Shown: positions 36,398 to 45,468 of the stretch, piece after piece | Position numbering within the stretch: the first letter of the stretch is position 1 | Layout: each line of letters begins with the position of its first letter | From: Asaia siamensis | GTDB lineage: Bacteria; Pseudomonadota; Alphaproteobacteria; Acetobacterales; Acetobacteraceae | Assembly (NCBI RefSeq): GCF_014635085.1 | Contig: NZ_BMCH01000004.1 | Span: 62,001 to 126,000 of the forward strand | DNA length: 64,000 bases | Direction: 5' to 3' | The notes under the pieces: model-generated | What the model was told of the DNA's origin: nothing | Database searches by the model: none | What the model saw: only the letters and a program-made list of their open reading frames with translations | Translations under genes and position numbers: made by a program

Positions 36398-36892
36398 ATG
36401 CCTGAACGTCCCCCCTTGTCGAAAGAAATTTTTCGCGATGCCATGGCGCGTCTTGCCAGCGCCGTCACGATCATCACCACGGATGGCGAAAACGGACGCC
36501 ACGGTTTTACCGCCTCGGCCGTATGCAGTGTCTCGGATGATCCGGCGACCCTTCTGGTCTGCGTCAATCGTACGGCATCGACTCATGCGCATCTGGTGCG
36601 CCACGGCTTGCTGGCCATCAATATCCTGACCCACGATCAGGAATCGCTTTCCACCCTGTTCGGAAGCTCGCGCTACGACATGGAGACGCGTTTCGCTGCC
36701 GGACGGTGGCGCACCGGCGAGATCGGTATGCCGCTGCTTGAGGGGGCGCTTGTCTCACTTGAATGCCGCATCAGCCTCACGCAGGAAATCGGCACCCATA
36801 GTGTGTTCTTTGTCGAACCGCTCTGCGCGGAATTCACCCGTGAGGAAGCTTCCGGTCTGGTCTGGTTCGACCGCGCCTATCGCCGGGCCTGA
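36398..36892 (+). CDS. Flavin reductase family protein
   Basis: The 164-residue protein has the FMN-binding split-barrel fold of NAD(P)H:flavin reductases (HpaC/RutF group): ARLASAVTIITTDGENGRHG, FTASAVCSVSDDPATLLVCV and INILTHDQESLSTLFG, ending in HSVFFVEP. Such enzymes supply reduced FMN/FAD to monooxygenases or make it freely. It is transcribed alone, divergent from the sulfite reductase operon, with no monooxygenase next to it. Reduced flavin for sulfite reduction is a speculative link only. It is convergent with mtnK, with a 7-bp stem CAGGC/GCCTG between them. Confidence 0.88.
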   Translation: MPERPPLSKEIFRDAMARLASAVTIITTDGENGRHGFTASAVCSVSDDPATLLVCVNRTASTHAHLVRHGLLAINILTHDQESLSTLFGSSRYDMETRFAAGRWRTGEIGMPLLEGALVSLECRISLTQEIGTHSVFFVEPLCAEFTREEASGLVWFDRAYRRA

Positions 36893-36915
36893 TCCGACGG
36901 CAGGCGCATAGCCTG

Positions 36916-38109
36916 TCAGATCTGATCGAGAAGTGCCTCGATTGTGTCGATCTGGAAGGCTTTCTGGATGAGAGAGCGCCCTGTCAGCAGGGCACGACGA
37001 CGCGCCTCGATTTCGCTCTCACGGTCTGATCCGGCCTCGTAATCGGCGATCTGTGCAAAGCCGATCGTGCGTCTGATCAGTTCGAGCCCTGCAAAACCGG
37101 CGCAATCATGCAGGATCTGCTGGAAGAAGCGTGTCCGTTCGGCGGCGCAGGAGGCGGGTCTGGTCAGTGAGGCCATATCCCCGCGCTGTGCGCCTGCCTC
37201 CCAGCGCTCCAGATAGGCGCGCCGGAAACTCGACCAGAGCAGCGCGATTTCATCGCGCATCCAGTCATCATGCTCTGGCTGGGCGTAGGCGTTCATCGCC
37301 AGATTGGCAAGAAACATTCCCAGATCGAAGCCTATAGGCCCGTAAAGCGCAAATTCGCCGTCGATCACGCGCACATCATCGCCCGAAATCATAACTGAGC
37401 CGGTATGCAGATCGCCATGAAGCAGGGCCTGGCTGCTTGAGAGAAAGCGCTCCTGCATTCGCTCGACGGCTGCGTGAAGCGCGCTGTCTGTCTGGAGTGA
37501 CTCGACCAGATCGTCGAGTTCGGGGCTGATCCACCGATTGCGAGGGCAGTCGGTGCGATAGGGGTCGGTCAGAACCAGATCGACGGTGATGCGTGTCAGC
37601 GCCAGATTGCGGGAAAACAGATCGCGCAGCGCATAGACGTCCTCGAAGGCGAGAGCCCGCCATGAGGTGGCATAGCTTGCATGGCCGACAAATTCGCCGA
37701 TACGCGCGGCAAACCCGGCAGGCGCCACACCGGCGATCAGCGCATTGCGCAGGACATGATGGGTGGAAAGGTTCTCCATCACGATAAGGAAGAGTCCTTC
37801 ATCGAGATGATAAAGCTCCGGGATCTGATGGCCCACAGCAGGGCTGAGTGCCTGCATCCAGCGTGCCTCGAACAGGGTGCGCTCAAGCGGCATGGCCCAG
37901 GCCGGGTCGACGCGGACATAGGGCAGCGATTGCTTGCAGCAGACGCTTCCCGCCGGGCCGGAGACAATGAAGACCGTGTTCAGATTGCCATCACTGACCT
38001 CGCGAGCGGTCCAGTCGGCCGCATTGCCGCCGAGCCGGGTTTGTATGGGGGCAAGGGAAGAGAGGTAGTCGATCAGTGTCGAGGCGGTGAGGGGGCGGTA
38101 GGCGCTCAT
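36916..38109 (-). CDS. mtnK: S-methyl-5-thioribose kinase (MtnK-like)
   Basis: APH-fold kinase phosphorylating methylthioribose in methionine salvage. The ATG at 38107-38109 overlaps the Nudix stop (ATGA) and gives 397 residues. Typical MtnK blocks are VSDGNLNTVFIV, CCKQSLPYVRV, VMENLSTHHVLRNALIAG, the catalytic loop LLHGDLHTGSVM and the metal site VIDGEFALYGPIGFDLG (usually DPEF). Length matches the family. The expected mtnA isomerase is not adjacent; instead the gene is the last of an aldo/keto reductase-Nudix-mtnK set, which is unusual. A related sugar kinase role cannot be ruled out. Confidence 0.85.
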   Translation of the reverse strand: MSAYRPLTASTLIDYLSSLAPIQTRLGGNAADWTAREVSDGNLNTVFIVSGPAGSVCCKQSLPYVRVDPAWAMPLERTLFEARWMQALSPAVGHQIPELYHLDEGLFLIVMENLSTHHVLRNALIAGVAPAGFAARIGEFVGHASYATSWRALAFEDVYALRDLFSRNLALTRITVDLVLTDPYRTDCPRNRWISPELDDLVESLQTDSALHAAVERMQERFLSSSQALLHGDLHTGSVMISGDDVRVIDGEFALYGPIGFDLGMFLANLAMNAYAQPEHDDWMRDEIALLWSSFRRAYLERWEAGAQRGDMASLTRPASCAAERTRFFQQILHDCAGFAGLELIRRTIGFAQIADYEAGSDRESEIEARRRALLTGRSLIQKAFQIDTIEALLDQI

Positions 38110-38810
38110 GGGGCAAGACGCTCCAGCAGGGCGCGCGTCGTGGGAAGTACGCGCGATGTGAGAGGGGCGATCTCGTGCCAGGGGTGGCACTCGAGCGCGT
38201 CATATTCGTCATTGGCGCGGGCGCGCCAGGCGGTCTGTATGGCGGCGAAACCCAGACTGGTCCGGATGGCAAATCCGAGATCGACGATATGGGTGGTGTC
38301 GTGCTCGCAGGCGAGAAAAGGCCCGCTGATGCTTACGGCCTCGCCAAGGCCGATTTCCTCTTCCAGTTCCGCGAGAAGCTGCGCTTTCAGATCAATCGTT
38401 TTGTCACCGGGCCGCGCCTCGACACTGCCGGCGGGCACCCCCTGCCAGTAGCCGGGCAGATAGAGCGATTTAGGGTTCCGACGACCCAAAACGACACCTT
38501 CAGGGCAAATCAGCAGGGCGGTTACGGCCAGTGAGCGCAGGCGCAACTGTGCGGCAAGCTCGGGAGACCGCATCTGGGCGAGAACCCATCGATATTCGCA
38601 CCAGAACCCTGATAGGGTGTTCTCAGTCAGATCCGAAAGGCAGAAAACACGTCCGTTATACAGCCCGGGGTGTTTCTGCCGCGTCTCCTGCCAGATGGCT
38701 TCTATGCCTTGCTCCAGTACCCGATCGCTCACTGTCGGCGGCTCGTGACAGGTGACAGCGATATCGGATGAGAGGGTGGTCAGGGTCCAGTTTTGCGTGA
38801 TCGGGTTCAT
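38106..38810 (-). CDS. Nudix hydrolase with long N-terminal extension
   Basis: The 234-residue protein carries a Nudix domain from about residue 90 (VTALLICPEGVVLGRRN, LYLPGYWQGVPAGSVEARPG). The Nudix box is unusual: an insertion follows GSVE, and the helix reads AELEEEIGL with Ala in place of the usual Arg, keeping the Glu metal ligands. The first ~85 residues (with GRVFCLSDLTENTLSGFWCE) resemble the N-terminal part of some NDP-sugar or isopentenyl-type Nudix proteins. It overlaps the AKR gene upstream and mtnK downstream, each by 4 bases, so the three are co-translated. The substrate is unknown. Confidence 0.8.
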   Translation of the reverse strand: MNPITQNWTLTTLSSDIAVTCHEPPTVSDRVLEQGIEAIWQETRQKHPGLYNGRVFCLSDLTENTLSGFWCEYRWVLAQMRSPELAAQLRLRSLAVTALLICPEGVVLGRRNPKSLYLPGYWQGVPAGSVEARPGDKTIDLKAQLLAELEEEIGLGEAVSISGPFLACEHDTTHIVDLGFAIRTSLGFAAIQTAWRARANDEYDALECHPWHEIAPLTSRVLPTTRALLERLAP

Positions 38811-39787
38811 GACTGACCTTCATGGGCGGCAAGCAGGGCGTTGAGTTCAGCAAAAAGATCGTCGGAGAATTTGCCCGCGCAGGAGCGGGCGTTGTCCTGC
38901 ATCTGTGCCACCGATGTAGCGCCTGCGATGATGCTGCCCACAGCCTCGTGCCGGAGCAGCCATCCGAAAGCCAGATCGACCAGACTGACTTCATGGCGCT
39001 GCGCGAGGGCCGCGAGTGCATCGAGCAGCTCCCATACCGGGGCGCCTTGATAGCGGTCCTGAAGATAGGTCCAGGCCGCCAGACGCGACCCTGAAGGCGG
39101 CGGCGTATCTTTTCGGTATTTCCCTGTGAGCATACCCGAGGCAAGCGGGAAATAGGGAAGCAGCCCGAGACCGAACTGTCTGAGCGCAGGCAGGAGATCG
39201 GTCTGTGCCTTGCGGTCGAGAAGGGATAGCTCATCCTGACAGGAGATGATCCCCGCCAACCTGTCACGTCGGGCAATATGGCAGGCATCGACCACCTGCC
39301 ACGCAGGCAGGTTCGAGACGCCCGCATACCGTATCTTGCCTGCGCGAGTCAGATCATCGAACGCGTGGAGTGTCTCTTCCAGCGGCGTATGCGGATCGGG
39401 GCAGTGCAGCTGGTAAAGGTCGATCCAGTCGGTCCGCAGCCGCTTCAGACTCGCTTCGACTGCCCGCATGATGTAGCGGCGTGACGCCCCGGAGGCATGG
39501 CCAGACGGATCGGGACCCGAAACCATGCTCATGCCGAATTTCGTCGCAATGACAGCGTTGGTGCGTTTGCCTGCAAGCGCGGCGCCGAGCGCTTCTTCCG
39601 ACGCTCCGGCATGGGCATCGCGACGTCCATACACATCGGCGACGTCGAAAAATGTTACCCCCAGATCGAGCGCGGCATCTACGAGATGGCAGGACTGGGC
39701 CTTGTCGATACGACCGCCCAGATTATTGCAGCCAAGGCCAAGTTCCGACACGATCAGGCCAGACTGCCCGAGAGAGCGATAGCGCAC
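38807..39787 (-). CDS. Aldo/keto reductase
   Basis: NADPH-dependent (alpha/beta)8 oxidoreductase of 326 residues. The tetrad is visible: Asp and Tyr in DVADVYGRRDAHAGASEE, Lys in IATKFGMS and His in LYQLHCPDPHT. The start SLGQSGLIVSELGLGCNNLG and the late VDLAFGWLLRHEAVGSIIAGA segment are typical of the YghZ/L-glyceraldehyde-3-phosphate reductase-like branch. It heads a set coupled to a Nudix hydrolase and an MtnK kinase. Substrate unknown; aldehyde handling in thiosugar or sugar-phosphate breakdown is an inference from the neighbours. Confidence 0.88.
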   Translation of the reverse strand: MRYRSLGQSGLIVSELGLGCNNLGGRIDKAQSCHLVDAALDLGVTFFDVADVYGRRDAHAGASEEALGAALAGKRTNAVIATKFGMSMVSGPDPSGHASGASRRYIMRAVEASLKRLRTDWIDLYQLHCPDPHTPLEETLHAFDDLTRAGKIRYAGVSNLPAWQVVDACHIARRDRLAGIISCQDELSLLDRKAQTDLLPALRQFGLGLLPYFPLASGMLTGKYRKDTPPPSGSRLAAWTYLQDRYQGAPVWELLDALAALAQRHEVSLVDLAFGWLLRHEAVGSIIAGATSVAQMQDNARSCAGKFSDDLFAELNALLAAHEGQS

Positions 39788-39874
39788 ATCAGCCTCCTCA
39801 ATTTCCGAACCAACTCTAGATCAGGCGAGGCCGCACGCAAAATCTCGCAGCGTCAAGGCTATCGAAAAGCCGGT

Positions 39875-40756
39875 TCAGGGCAGATCCAGCCGGACAGAAA
39901 CAGGGCAGTGATCGGACAGGGTCAGACCGGATTCTTCCGGTCGGTAGGTAAGAACGCGCAGACTATCCCTGACGAGCCATTTCCTTGCCGGACCGCCAAG
40001 AAGGATATGATCGATAAAGTAATTGCCGCCCTCGCATGGATTGGCAAATCCGCTGGTCACCAGAACCGGGTCGATGCCCTGTATCATGTGCAGATAATAG
40101 GGATCATGCACGGTGAGGCGCCGATTGAAATCACCGAGAACGGCATAGGCCTCGCCTTCATCGTCGCGTTCGGTCATCCAGTTGGCGATCAGATCGATCT
40201 GTTCACGCAGGATCGGGCAGGCATGTCCATTTTCCTTCCATGTCCTGTCCCAGCATCCCGATTTGAGATGCACGACCAGCAGACGAAGGATTTGTGTCCC
40301 ATTGGTGATGGTCACATCGAGGCCAGGGCGCAGGGCATGGCCGCCATGCGAGGGAGAGCGGTCGAAGTCACGCAGTTCCTCGTGGGCAACCATTCGCCAG
40401 GGCGGATGCAGGACGAGCCCGATATTCTGGGCAATTGGCGCCGTGGTGAGAAGCCGCGTGTCGTCAGGTGAGGGGAAGAGCCGCCTGAGTGCGGCTTCGT
40501 CACTGACTTCCTGAACCGCCACGATATCGGCGTTCAGGCGATGGGCAATATCCGAAAGGGCGGCCCAGTCACGGGTGCCACGATGAGGAATATTGGCTGG
40601 TAGTTGAGGGGCGGACGCGGGGAGAAGCGTCAGCCAGTCAAGATTCCATGTGGCAATCTTGACGGGGGCCGCTTCCGCCGCATGGGACAGAGCCCATACG
40701 GCGAAAAACAGGCAGTAACGAAGCTTAGACGGTGATGCCGAGATCGCCGAGAACAT
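39875..40756 (-). CDS. Secreted endonuclease/exonuclease/phosphatase-family protein
   Basis: The ATG at 40754-40756 gives 293 residues with a signal peptide (about 1-29, ending AAEA); an earlier ATG (40789) is possible. The EEP fold is clear: KIATWNLDWLT, DIVAVQEVSDEAALR, HLKSGCWDRTW, VLGDFNRRL and a final LSDHCPVSVRL with the catalytic Asp-His. Members cleave DNA, RNA, phospholipid or sphingomyelin phosphodiesters. An ACPILREQIDLIANW segment with two nearby Cys may form a disulfide, fitting export. The start lies within the end of the carbonic anhydrase gene, so translation may be coupled to it. Substrate unknown. Confidence 0.82.
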   Translation of the reverse strand: MFSAISASPSKLRYCLFFAVWALSHAAEAAPVKIATWNLDWLTLLPASAPQLPANIPHRGTRDWAALSDIAHRLNADIVAVQEVSDEAALRRLFPSPDDTRLLTTAPIAQNIGLVLHPPWRMVAHEELRDFDRSPSHGGHALRPGLDVTITNGTQILRLLVVHLKSGCWDRTWKENGHACPILREQIDLIANWMTERDDEGEAYAVLGDFNRRLTVHDPYYLHMIQGIDPVLVTSGFANPCEGGNYFIDHILLGGPARKWLVRDSLRVLTYRPEESGLTLSDHCPVSVRLDLP

Positions 40757-41399
40757 CGCGTACCGTGCGTTCCTTGCGCGACTGTTCATCGATCACGACA
40801 ACCTGGCCGGTGCCGATGTCATAGAACCAGCCCTGAAGGGCGAGCTCGCCTGCAGCTAGACCACCGACAACGGCAGGATGGGTGCGCAGATGGGCGAGCT
40901 GGAGCAGGACGTTCTGCTGTGCGAGTTCGCGCACTGTCTCCGGACCGGCATCTTCTGCCTTGAACGGTCCGAGTGCGGCGCGCGCGGCTTCGGCATTGCG
41001 CAGCCAGCGCTGCACTGTCGGCATGGCATCGAATTTCGGATTATTCAGGTCGCACAGGGCACCCATCGCACCGCAATTGGAGTGACCGCAAACGACGATA
41101 TGCTTCACCTTGAGCACCAGCACGGCATATTCGATGGCCGAGGATACGGCCCCGAGCATTTCGCCATGCGGAGGGACGATATTGCCGACATTGCGCACGA
41201 TGAACAGGTCACCCGGAGCAGTCTGGGTGATCATGCTCGGGTTGATACGGCTGTCGGAGCAGGTGATGAACAGGGTGGAAGGCGACTGGCCTTCGGCAAG
41301 GCTCTCGAAGAGCTCACGGTGCTCTTCGTAAACCTCGTCGTCGAAATGCTGCACGCCCTTGAGCAGGGTGATCAAGCTGTTTTCGATTTCGCTTTTCAT
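40725..41399 (-). CDS. can: Beta-class carbonic anhydrase
   Basis: Interconverts CO2 and bicarbonate in the cytoplasm, supplying bicarbonate to carboxylases. The ATG at 41397-41399 has GAGG upstream and gives 224 residues (MKSEIENSLITLLKGVQHFD). Zinc ligands are visible: Cys and the Asp-Arg pair in ITCSDSRINPSMIT, and His and Cys in VVCGHSNCGAMGA. The PPHGEMLGAVSSAIEYAV segment is typical. It is 135 bases downstream of alaS on the same strand and overlaps the phosphoesterase gene. An alternative name is cynT, but no cyanase gene is near. Confidence 0.94.
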   Translation of the reverse strand: MKSEIENSLITLLKGVQHFDDEVYEEHRELFESLAEGQSPSTLFITCSDSRINPSMITQTAPGDLFIVRNVGNIVPPHGEMLGAVSSAIEYAVLVLKVKHIVVCGHSNCGAMGALCDLNNPKFDAMPTVQRWLRNAEAARAALGPFKAEDAGPETVRELAQQNVLLQLAHLRTHPAVVGGLAAGELALQGWFYDIGTGQVVVIDEQSRKERTVRDVLGDLGITV

Positions 41400-41534
41400 C
41401 GAGACCTCATCTGAAAAAGGGATGTGGCTTGCTGTGAGTTTTACGCCACACCTGGAACTCAGATAGCTTCGATGCCGTGGATTTGATGAGGTGTCCATGC
41501 CGGATCGGCATGGTTCACCCTTTGTCATGAAGCC

Positions 41535-44186
41535 TCAGGCAGAAAGCGTTTTTCTGAGTGAATCGAAAACTGCCTCGCTATTGGCCTGCGGCCCACCGGC
41601 CTGCGCCATGTCGGGACGGCCGCCGCCGCCCTTGCCGCCCATCTCGGCCGAGGCCAGACGCACCAGATCTACCGCGCTGAAACGGTCATTCAGATCCTTG
41701 GTGACGGCCACGACAACGCTGCCTTTGCCCTCGGCCGTCGAGATCAGCGCGACGACGCCGCTTCCGATCTGCTTGGTGATGGCTTCAGCAACGTTCTTCA
41801 GCTCGCGTGGGGCCACATCGCCAAGGTCACGCGGCACGAAGGTGATGCCATTGATGGTCTCGCTGGCCGAATCGGCCTGACCAGTGGCGAGGCGCTTCTG
41901 TAGCTCCGACACCTGACGCTCGAGCGCGCGGCGTTCCTCAACCAGCGCGGCCAGACGGTCGGGTGCCTCGGCCACAGTCGCCTTGAGCAGGTCAGCCATG
42001 CGACGCAACCGCTCGTCTGCCTCGATCGCCAGACGGTCAGCAGCGACGCCACAGACCGCCTCGATACGGCGCACACCAGCCGAAACGCCGCTCTCCGAAA
42101 CAATGCGGAAGGGGCCGATCTCGCCTGTGCGACCCACATGGGTGCCGCCACAGAGCTCGATCGAATAGGCGCCACGCGATTCGTCGCCCAGCCCCATGGA
42201 GACTACGCGCACCTCATCGCCATATTTCTCGCCAAACAGTGCCATGGCGCCTTCTGCCACGGCGGTTTCGGGCGTCATGATGCGTGTCTCGACGGCGCTG
42301 TTCTCGCGAATGCGGGCATTCACCTCGCGCTCGACCAGTGCCAGCTCTTCTGCCGTGATGGGGCGGGGCTGCGACACGTCGAAGCGCAGGCGCTCCGGCG
42401 CATTGAGGCTGCCCTTCTGGGCGACATGATCGCCAAGCTGGCGACGCAGCGCCTCATGCAGCAGATGGGTGGCCGAGTGATGACCACGGACCGCCTGACG
42501 ACGGGTATGGTCGATTTCTGCCGTTACCGACATGCCCGGGCGCAGCGTGCCCTCGACCACACGGCCGTAATGCACCAGCAGGTCGCCATTGCGCTTCATC
42601 GTGTCCGTAATCTCGACACGTACGCCTTCGCCCACCAGCACACCGTGATCGCCAACCTGACCACCGCTTTCGCCGTAGAAAGGCGTCTGGTTGAGCAGGA
42701 CAGCAACCTCGTCACCCGAAGCGGCACTGTCGCTTTCGATGCCAGATTTTGCAATCAGAAGAACCTCGGCGTCGCTCTTTTCCGAGCTGTAACCAAGGAA
42801 TTCCGAGGCGCCGAAACGTTCGCGGGCGTCGAACCAGATGGTCTCTGCGGCGGCATCGCCTGAGCCAACCCAGGCGGCGCGGGCGCGGGCGCGCTGTTCG
42901 GCCATGGCGGCTTCGAACCCGGCGACGTCGACCGTGCGGCCCTGTTCGCGCAGTGCATCCTGCGTGAGGTCAAGCGGGAAGCCGAATGTATCATAGAGCT
43001 TGAAGGCCACATCGCCCGGCAGGGCGCCGCCTTCGGCGACGCGCGCCGTCTCGTCTTCGAGCAGCGACATGCCGCGCTCGAGCAGGGCGGTAAAGCGTTC
43101 TTCCTCACCCTTCATGGTCTCGGCGATGAGCGACTGATGCTGCACCAATTCCGGATAGGCAGAGCCCATCTGGCGGATCAGCGCGGGGAGAAGGCGATAG
43201 AACACCGGCTCGGTGGCGCCCAGACGCTGCAGATGGCGCATGGCGCGGCGCATGATGCGACGCAGCACATAGCCGCGACCGTCCTTGGAGGGCATGACGC
43301 CATCGGCAATCAGGAAGGCTGTCGAGCGCAGATGGTCGGCCACCACGCGATGGCTGGCGCGCAGCGACCCATCAGGATCGGTGCTGAGCGCGTTGGCGGT
43401 CGCCTCGACAAGGCTGCGCAATACGTCTGTGTCATAGACATCGCGCTTGCCCTGCATGACGGCGGCAAAGCGTTCGAGACCCATGCCCGTATCGATCGAG
43501 GGTCGCGGCAGAGGCGCGCGCGTGCCTGGAGGCCCTTCGAGATACTGCATGAAGACGAGATTCCAGATCTCGACGAAACGATCACCGTCCTCTTCCGGCG
43601 AGCCCGGAGGGCCACCCCAGACATCGGGTCCGTGATCGAAGAAGATTTCCGAGCAGGGGCCGCAGGGGCCGGTATCGCCCATGCGCCAGAAATTATCGGC
43701 TGTCGGAATGCGGATGATCTTTTCTTCCGGCAGGCCGGCGATCTTGCGCCAAAGACCTGCGGCTTCCTCATCCTCGGCATAGACCGTGGCCAGCAGCTTT
43801 TCCTTGGGGAGGCCATAGCCCTTGGTCAGTAGGTTCCAGGCGAACTCGATCGCTTCGGCCTTGAAATAGTCGCCAAAGGAGAAATTGCCGAGCATTTCGA
43901 AAAAGGTCAGGTGGCGGGCGGTATAACCCACATTGTCCAGATCGTTATGCTTGCCGCCTGCGCGGACGACCTTCTGGGCGGTCGTGGCGCGGGAATACGG
44001 GCGGGTTTCCTGCCCGGTGAACACGTTCTTGAACGGCACCATGCCAGCATTGGTGAAGAGCAGGGTCGGGTCGTTCTGCGGCACCAGCGAGGCCGAGGGA
44101 ACGATCTTGTGGCCATGGTCTCCGAAATACTTCAGAAACGCGCTGCGCAGCTCATTTGTTGTGGTGTTATGGATCGAAGTGGTCAT
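41535..44186 (-). CDS. alaS: Alanyl-tRNA synthetase
   Basis: Charges tRNA-Ala and edits mischarged Ser/Gly. The ATG at 44184-44186 gives 883 residues, the normal length; an upstream ATG (44252) would add 22. Domains are the class II catalytic core at the N-terminus ([36 protein letters not shown]), the tRNA-recognition helices, the editing domain with zinc-type motifs HSATH (about 573) and CGGTH (about 678), and a C-terminal coiled-coil and DHHA1 domain ([13 protein letters not shown]). It follows gtrA on the same strand. Confidence 0.97.
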   Translation of the reverse strand: MTTSIHNTTTNELRSAFLKYFGDHGHKIVPSASLVPQNDPTLLFTNAGMVPFKNVFTGQETRPYSRATTAQKVVRAGGKHNDLDNVGYTARHLTFFEMLGNFSFGDYFKAEAIEFAWNLLTKGYGLPKEKLLATVYAEDEEAAGLWRKIAGLPEEKIIRIPTADNFWRMGDTGPCGPCSEIFFDHGPDVWGGPPGSPEEDGDRFVEIWNLVFMQYLEGPPGTRAPLPRPSIDTGMGLERFAAVMQGKRDVYDTDVLRSLVEATANALSTDPDGSLRASHRVVADHLRSTAFLIADGVMPSKDGRGYVLRRIMRRAMRHLQRLGATEPVFYRLLPALIRQMGSAYPELVQHQSLIAETMKGEEERFTALLERGMSLLEDETARVAEGGALPGDVAFKLYDTFGFPLDLTQDALREQGRTVDVAGFEAAMAEQRARARAAWVGSGDAAAETIWFDARERFGASEFLGYSSEKSDAEVLLIAKSGIESDSAASGDEVAVLLNQTPFYGESGGQVGDHGVLVGEGVRVEITDTMKRNGDLLVHYGRVVEGTLRPGMSVTAEIDHTRRQAVRGHHSATHLLHEALRRQLGDHVAQKGSLNAPERLRFDVSQPRPITAEELALVEREVNARIRENSAVETRIMTPETAVAEGAMALFGEKYGDEVRVVSMGLGDESRGAYSIELCGGTHVGRTGEIGPFRIVSESGVSAGVRRIEAVCGVAADRLAIEADERLRRMADLLKATVAEAPDRLAALVEERRALERQVSELQKRLATGQADSASETINGITFVPRDLGDVAPRELKNVAEAITKQIGSGVVALISTAEGKGSVVVAVTKDLNDRFSAVDLVRLASAEMGGKGGGGRPDMAQAGGPQANSEAVFDSLRKTLSA

Positions 44187-44276
44187 GGCGCGAGCAGAAA
44201 ATCCCGATTGCGGCGTGAAGATGGCATCTCCACTAGAGCAAAGAGACCGCAAAGGGAATGTTTTGCGCGCGGGCTC

Positions 44277-44783
44277 TCAGGATTCCAGATCGCGATCGGA
44301 CGTATCGACATTCAGATCGACCGTCATCTCTGCCAGTTCCAGCGGTGTCTCAGGCACTTTGGCGCGGAAAACAAGCTTGCGTGACAGGTTGAAATTGGCC
44401 AGCAGCCCCATGAGCGCACCGGCGGCGAGCGGAACGGCGACGTGATGCAGGCAGAACGGAATGGTGAAACACAGCGTGTAGACCGTGCCTCTATTGAGCA
44501 GGAATCCGAAGCTGTTGGCCGCAAGAAAGCGGAGCCATTGCAGAATGGGATGATCGCGATGGGCGACGTTCCGGAAGGTCCAGAGCTGGTTCAGCATCCA
44601 GTTGATGCTGGCGCAGACGAAATAGGAAATGAGCGTCGCCGCTGTCAGCCCGAGTTCAGGGCGTAGCAGGGTGACGATAAGGATATCCCAGACCAGTCCC
44701 ATGGCTCCGATGATACCAAAGCGCATGAACTGGCCGATAAGCTGTCTCGGGGCGCGCGGATAGAAAATCCGTTTCTTCTGCAC
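44277..44783 (-). CDS. GtrA-family membrane protein
   Basis: The 168-residue protein has four membrane segments (about 16-38, 44-64, 82-102 and 107-128) and the GtrA signature QFMRFGIIGAMGLVWDILIV and NFNLSRKLVFRAK near the end. GtrA proteins are thought to flip polyprenyl-linked sugars across the inner membrane for O-antigen or teichoic acid glycosylation. The C-terminal acidic tail is extra. No glycosyltransferase is adjacent, but one large one lies at 54272-58024. It follows the TonB-kinase-PnuC operon after a strong hairpin. Confidence 0.82.
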   Translation of the reverse strand: MQKKRIFYPRAPRQLIGQFMRFGIIGAMGLVWDILIVTLLRPELGLTAATLISYFVCASINWMLNQLWTFRNVAHRDHPILQWLRFLAANSFGFLLNRGTVYTLCFTIPFCLHHVAVPLAAGALMGLLANFNLSRKLVFRAKVPETPLELAEMTVDLNVDTSDRDLES

Positions 44784-44842
44784 TGGGAGCTCTGCCTTTC
44801 ATGCGGGTGGGAGATCTGGCGACACGCTGGTAGGGCCATGAT

Positions 44843-44886
44843 CTGCACGATGCAAGACGCGTTCGTTTGCGACCTTGATCGTGCAG
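44843..44886 (-). terminator. Long hairpin directly after pnuC
   Basis: CTGCACGAT (44843-44851) and ATCGTGCAG (44878-44886) pair perfectly over 9 bp; inside, GCAA (44852-44855) pairs with TTGC (44867-44870), and ACG with CGT further in. It begins 10 bases past the pnuC stop. There is no U-run on the minus strand, so it may be a Rho-dependent end, a 3' stabiliser or a processing site between pnuC and gtrA. Confidence 0.5.
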
Positions 44887-44895
44887 GTCTTTGTC

Positions 44896-45468
44896 TCAAC
44901 GCGCCGCGACGTTTTTCAGTGATTCTTTCCAGCTCATCCAGCCGAACCAGGCAATGGCGACAAGACCCGCATAGAGCCCGGCGCTCAGCCAGAGATCGCG
45001 CAGGATGAAGAGCCCGACATAGGCGCTGTCAACCAGGGTCCAGAGCAGCCAGCAGGCGAGGAAGCGCCTTGCTGTCCATATTTGCCCGATAATGCTCAGG
45101 ACACTCAGCGTGGCATCCGTTATCGGCGCGGCATCGCCCGTCCATAGCCGCAGGGCCGTACCGAGAGCGACACTGCATACGACGCCGATCAGCAGATCAC
45201 GTAGCAGCACCAGAGGCGGGGCTGCCTGTACGGCGATTTCCGGGGCTACCTGTCTGAAACGATGCCAGTCGTACCATCCCTTGGCGAGAAAGAGGCAGAA
45301 GACGATCTGCAGGGCGGAATCGGCATAGAGCCGGGCTTTTGCAAAGACCACCAGATAAAGCAGCGAGGCGAGCAGGGAGCATGGCCAGCCGATGACACGC
45401 CTGCGTGCCGTCAGCCAGATGCCCGCCATTGTGATGATCACGGCAAGAGCTTCGAGGGGCGACATCAT
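44896..45468 (-). CDS. pnuC: PnuC-family vitamin/nucleoside transporter
   Basis: Inner-membrane carrier of the SWEET-like PnuC fold, whose members import nicotinamide riboside (PnuC), thiamine (PnuT) or riboflavin (PnuX) by facilitated diffusion, with later phosphorylation trapping the substrate. The 190 residues have about seven membrane segments and the motif QIVFCLFLAKGWYDW, typical of the substrate pocket, plus IGWPCSLLASLLYLVVF. ATG at 45466-45468 shares a base with the upstream kinase stop (TGATG); a second ATG follows immediately. An outer-membrane receptor and a kinase in the same coupled operon make uptake plus trapping likely. The exact substrate is not decided by sequence. Confidence 0.85.
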   Translation of the reverse strand: MMSPLEALAVIITMAGIWLTARRRVIGWPCSLLASLLYLVVFAKARLYADSALQIVFCLFLAKGWYDWHRFRQVAPEIAVQAAPPLVLLRDLLIGVVCSVALGTALRLWTGDAAPITDATLSVLSIIGQIWTARRFLACWLLWTLVDSAYVGLFILRDLWLSAGLYAGLVAIAWFGWMSWKESLKNVAAR

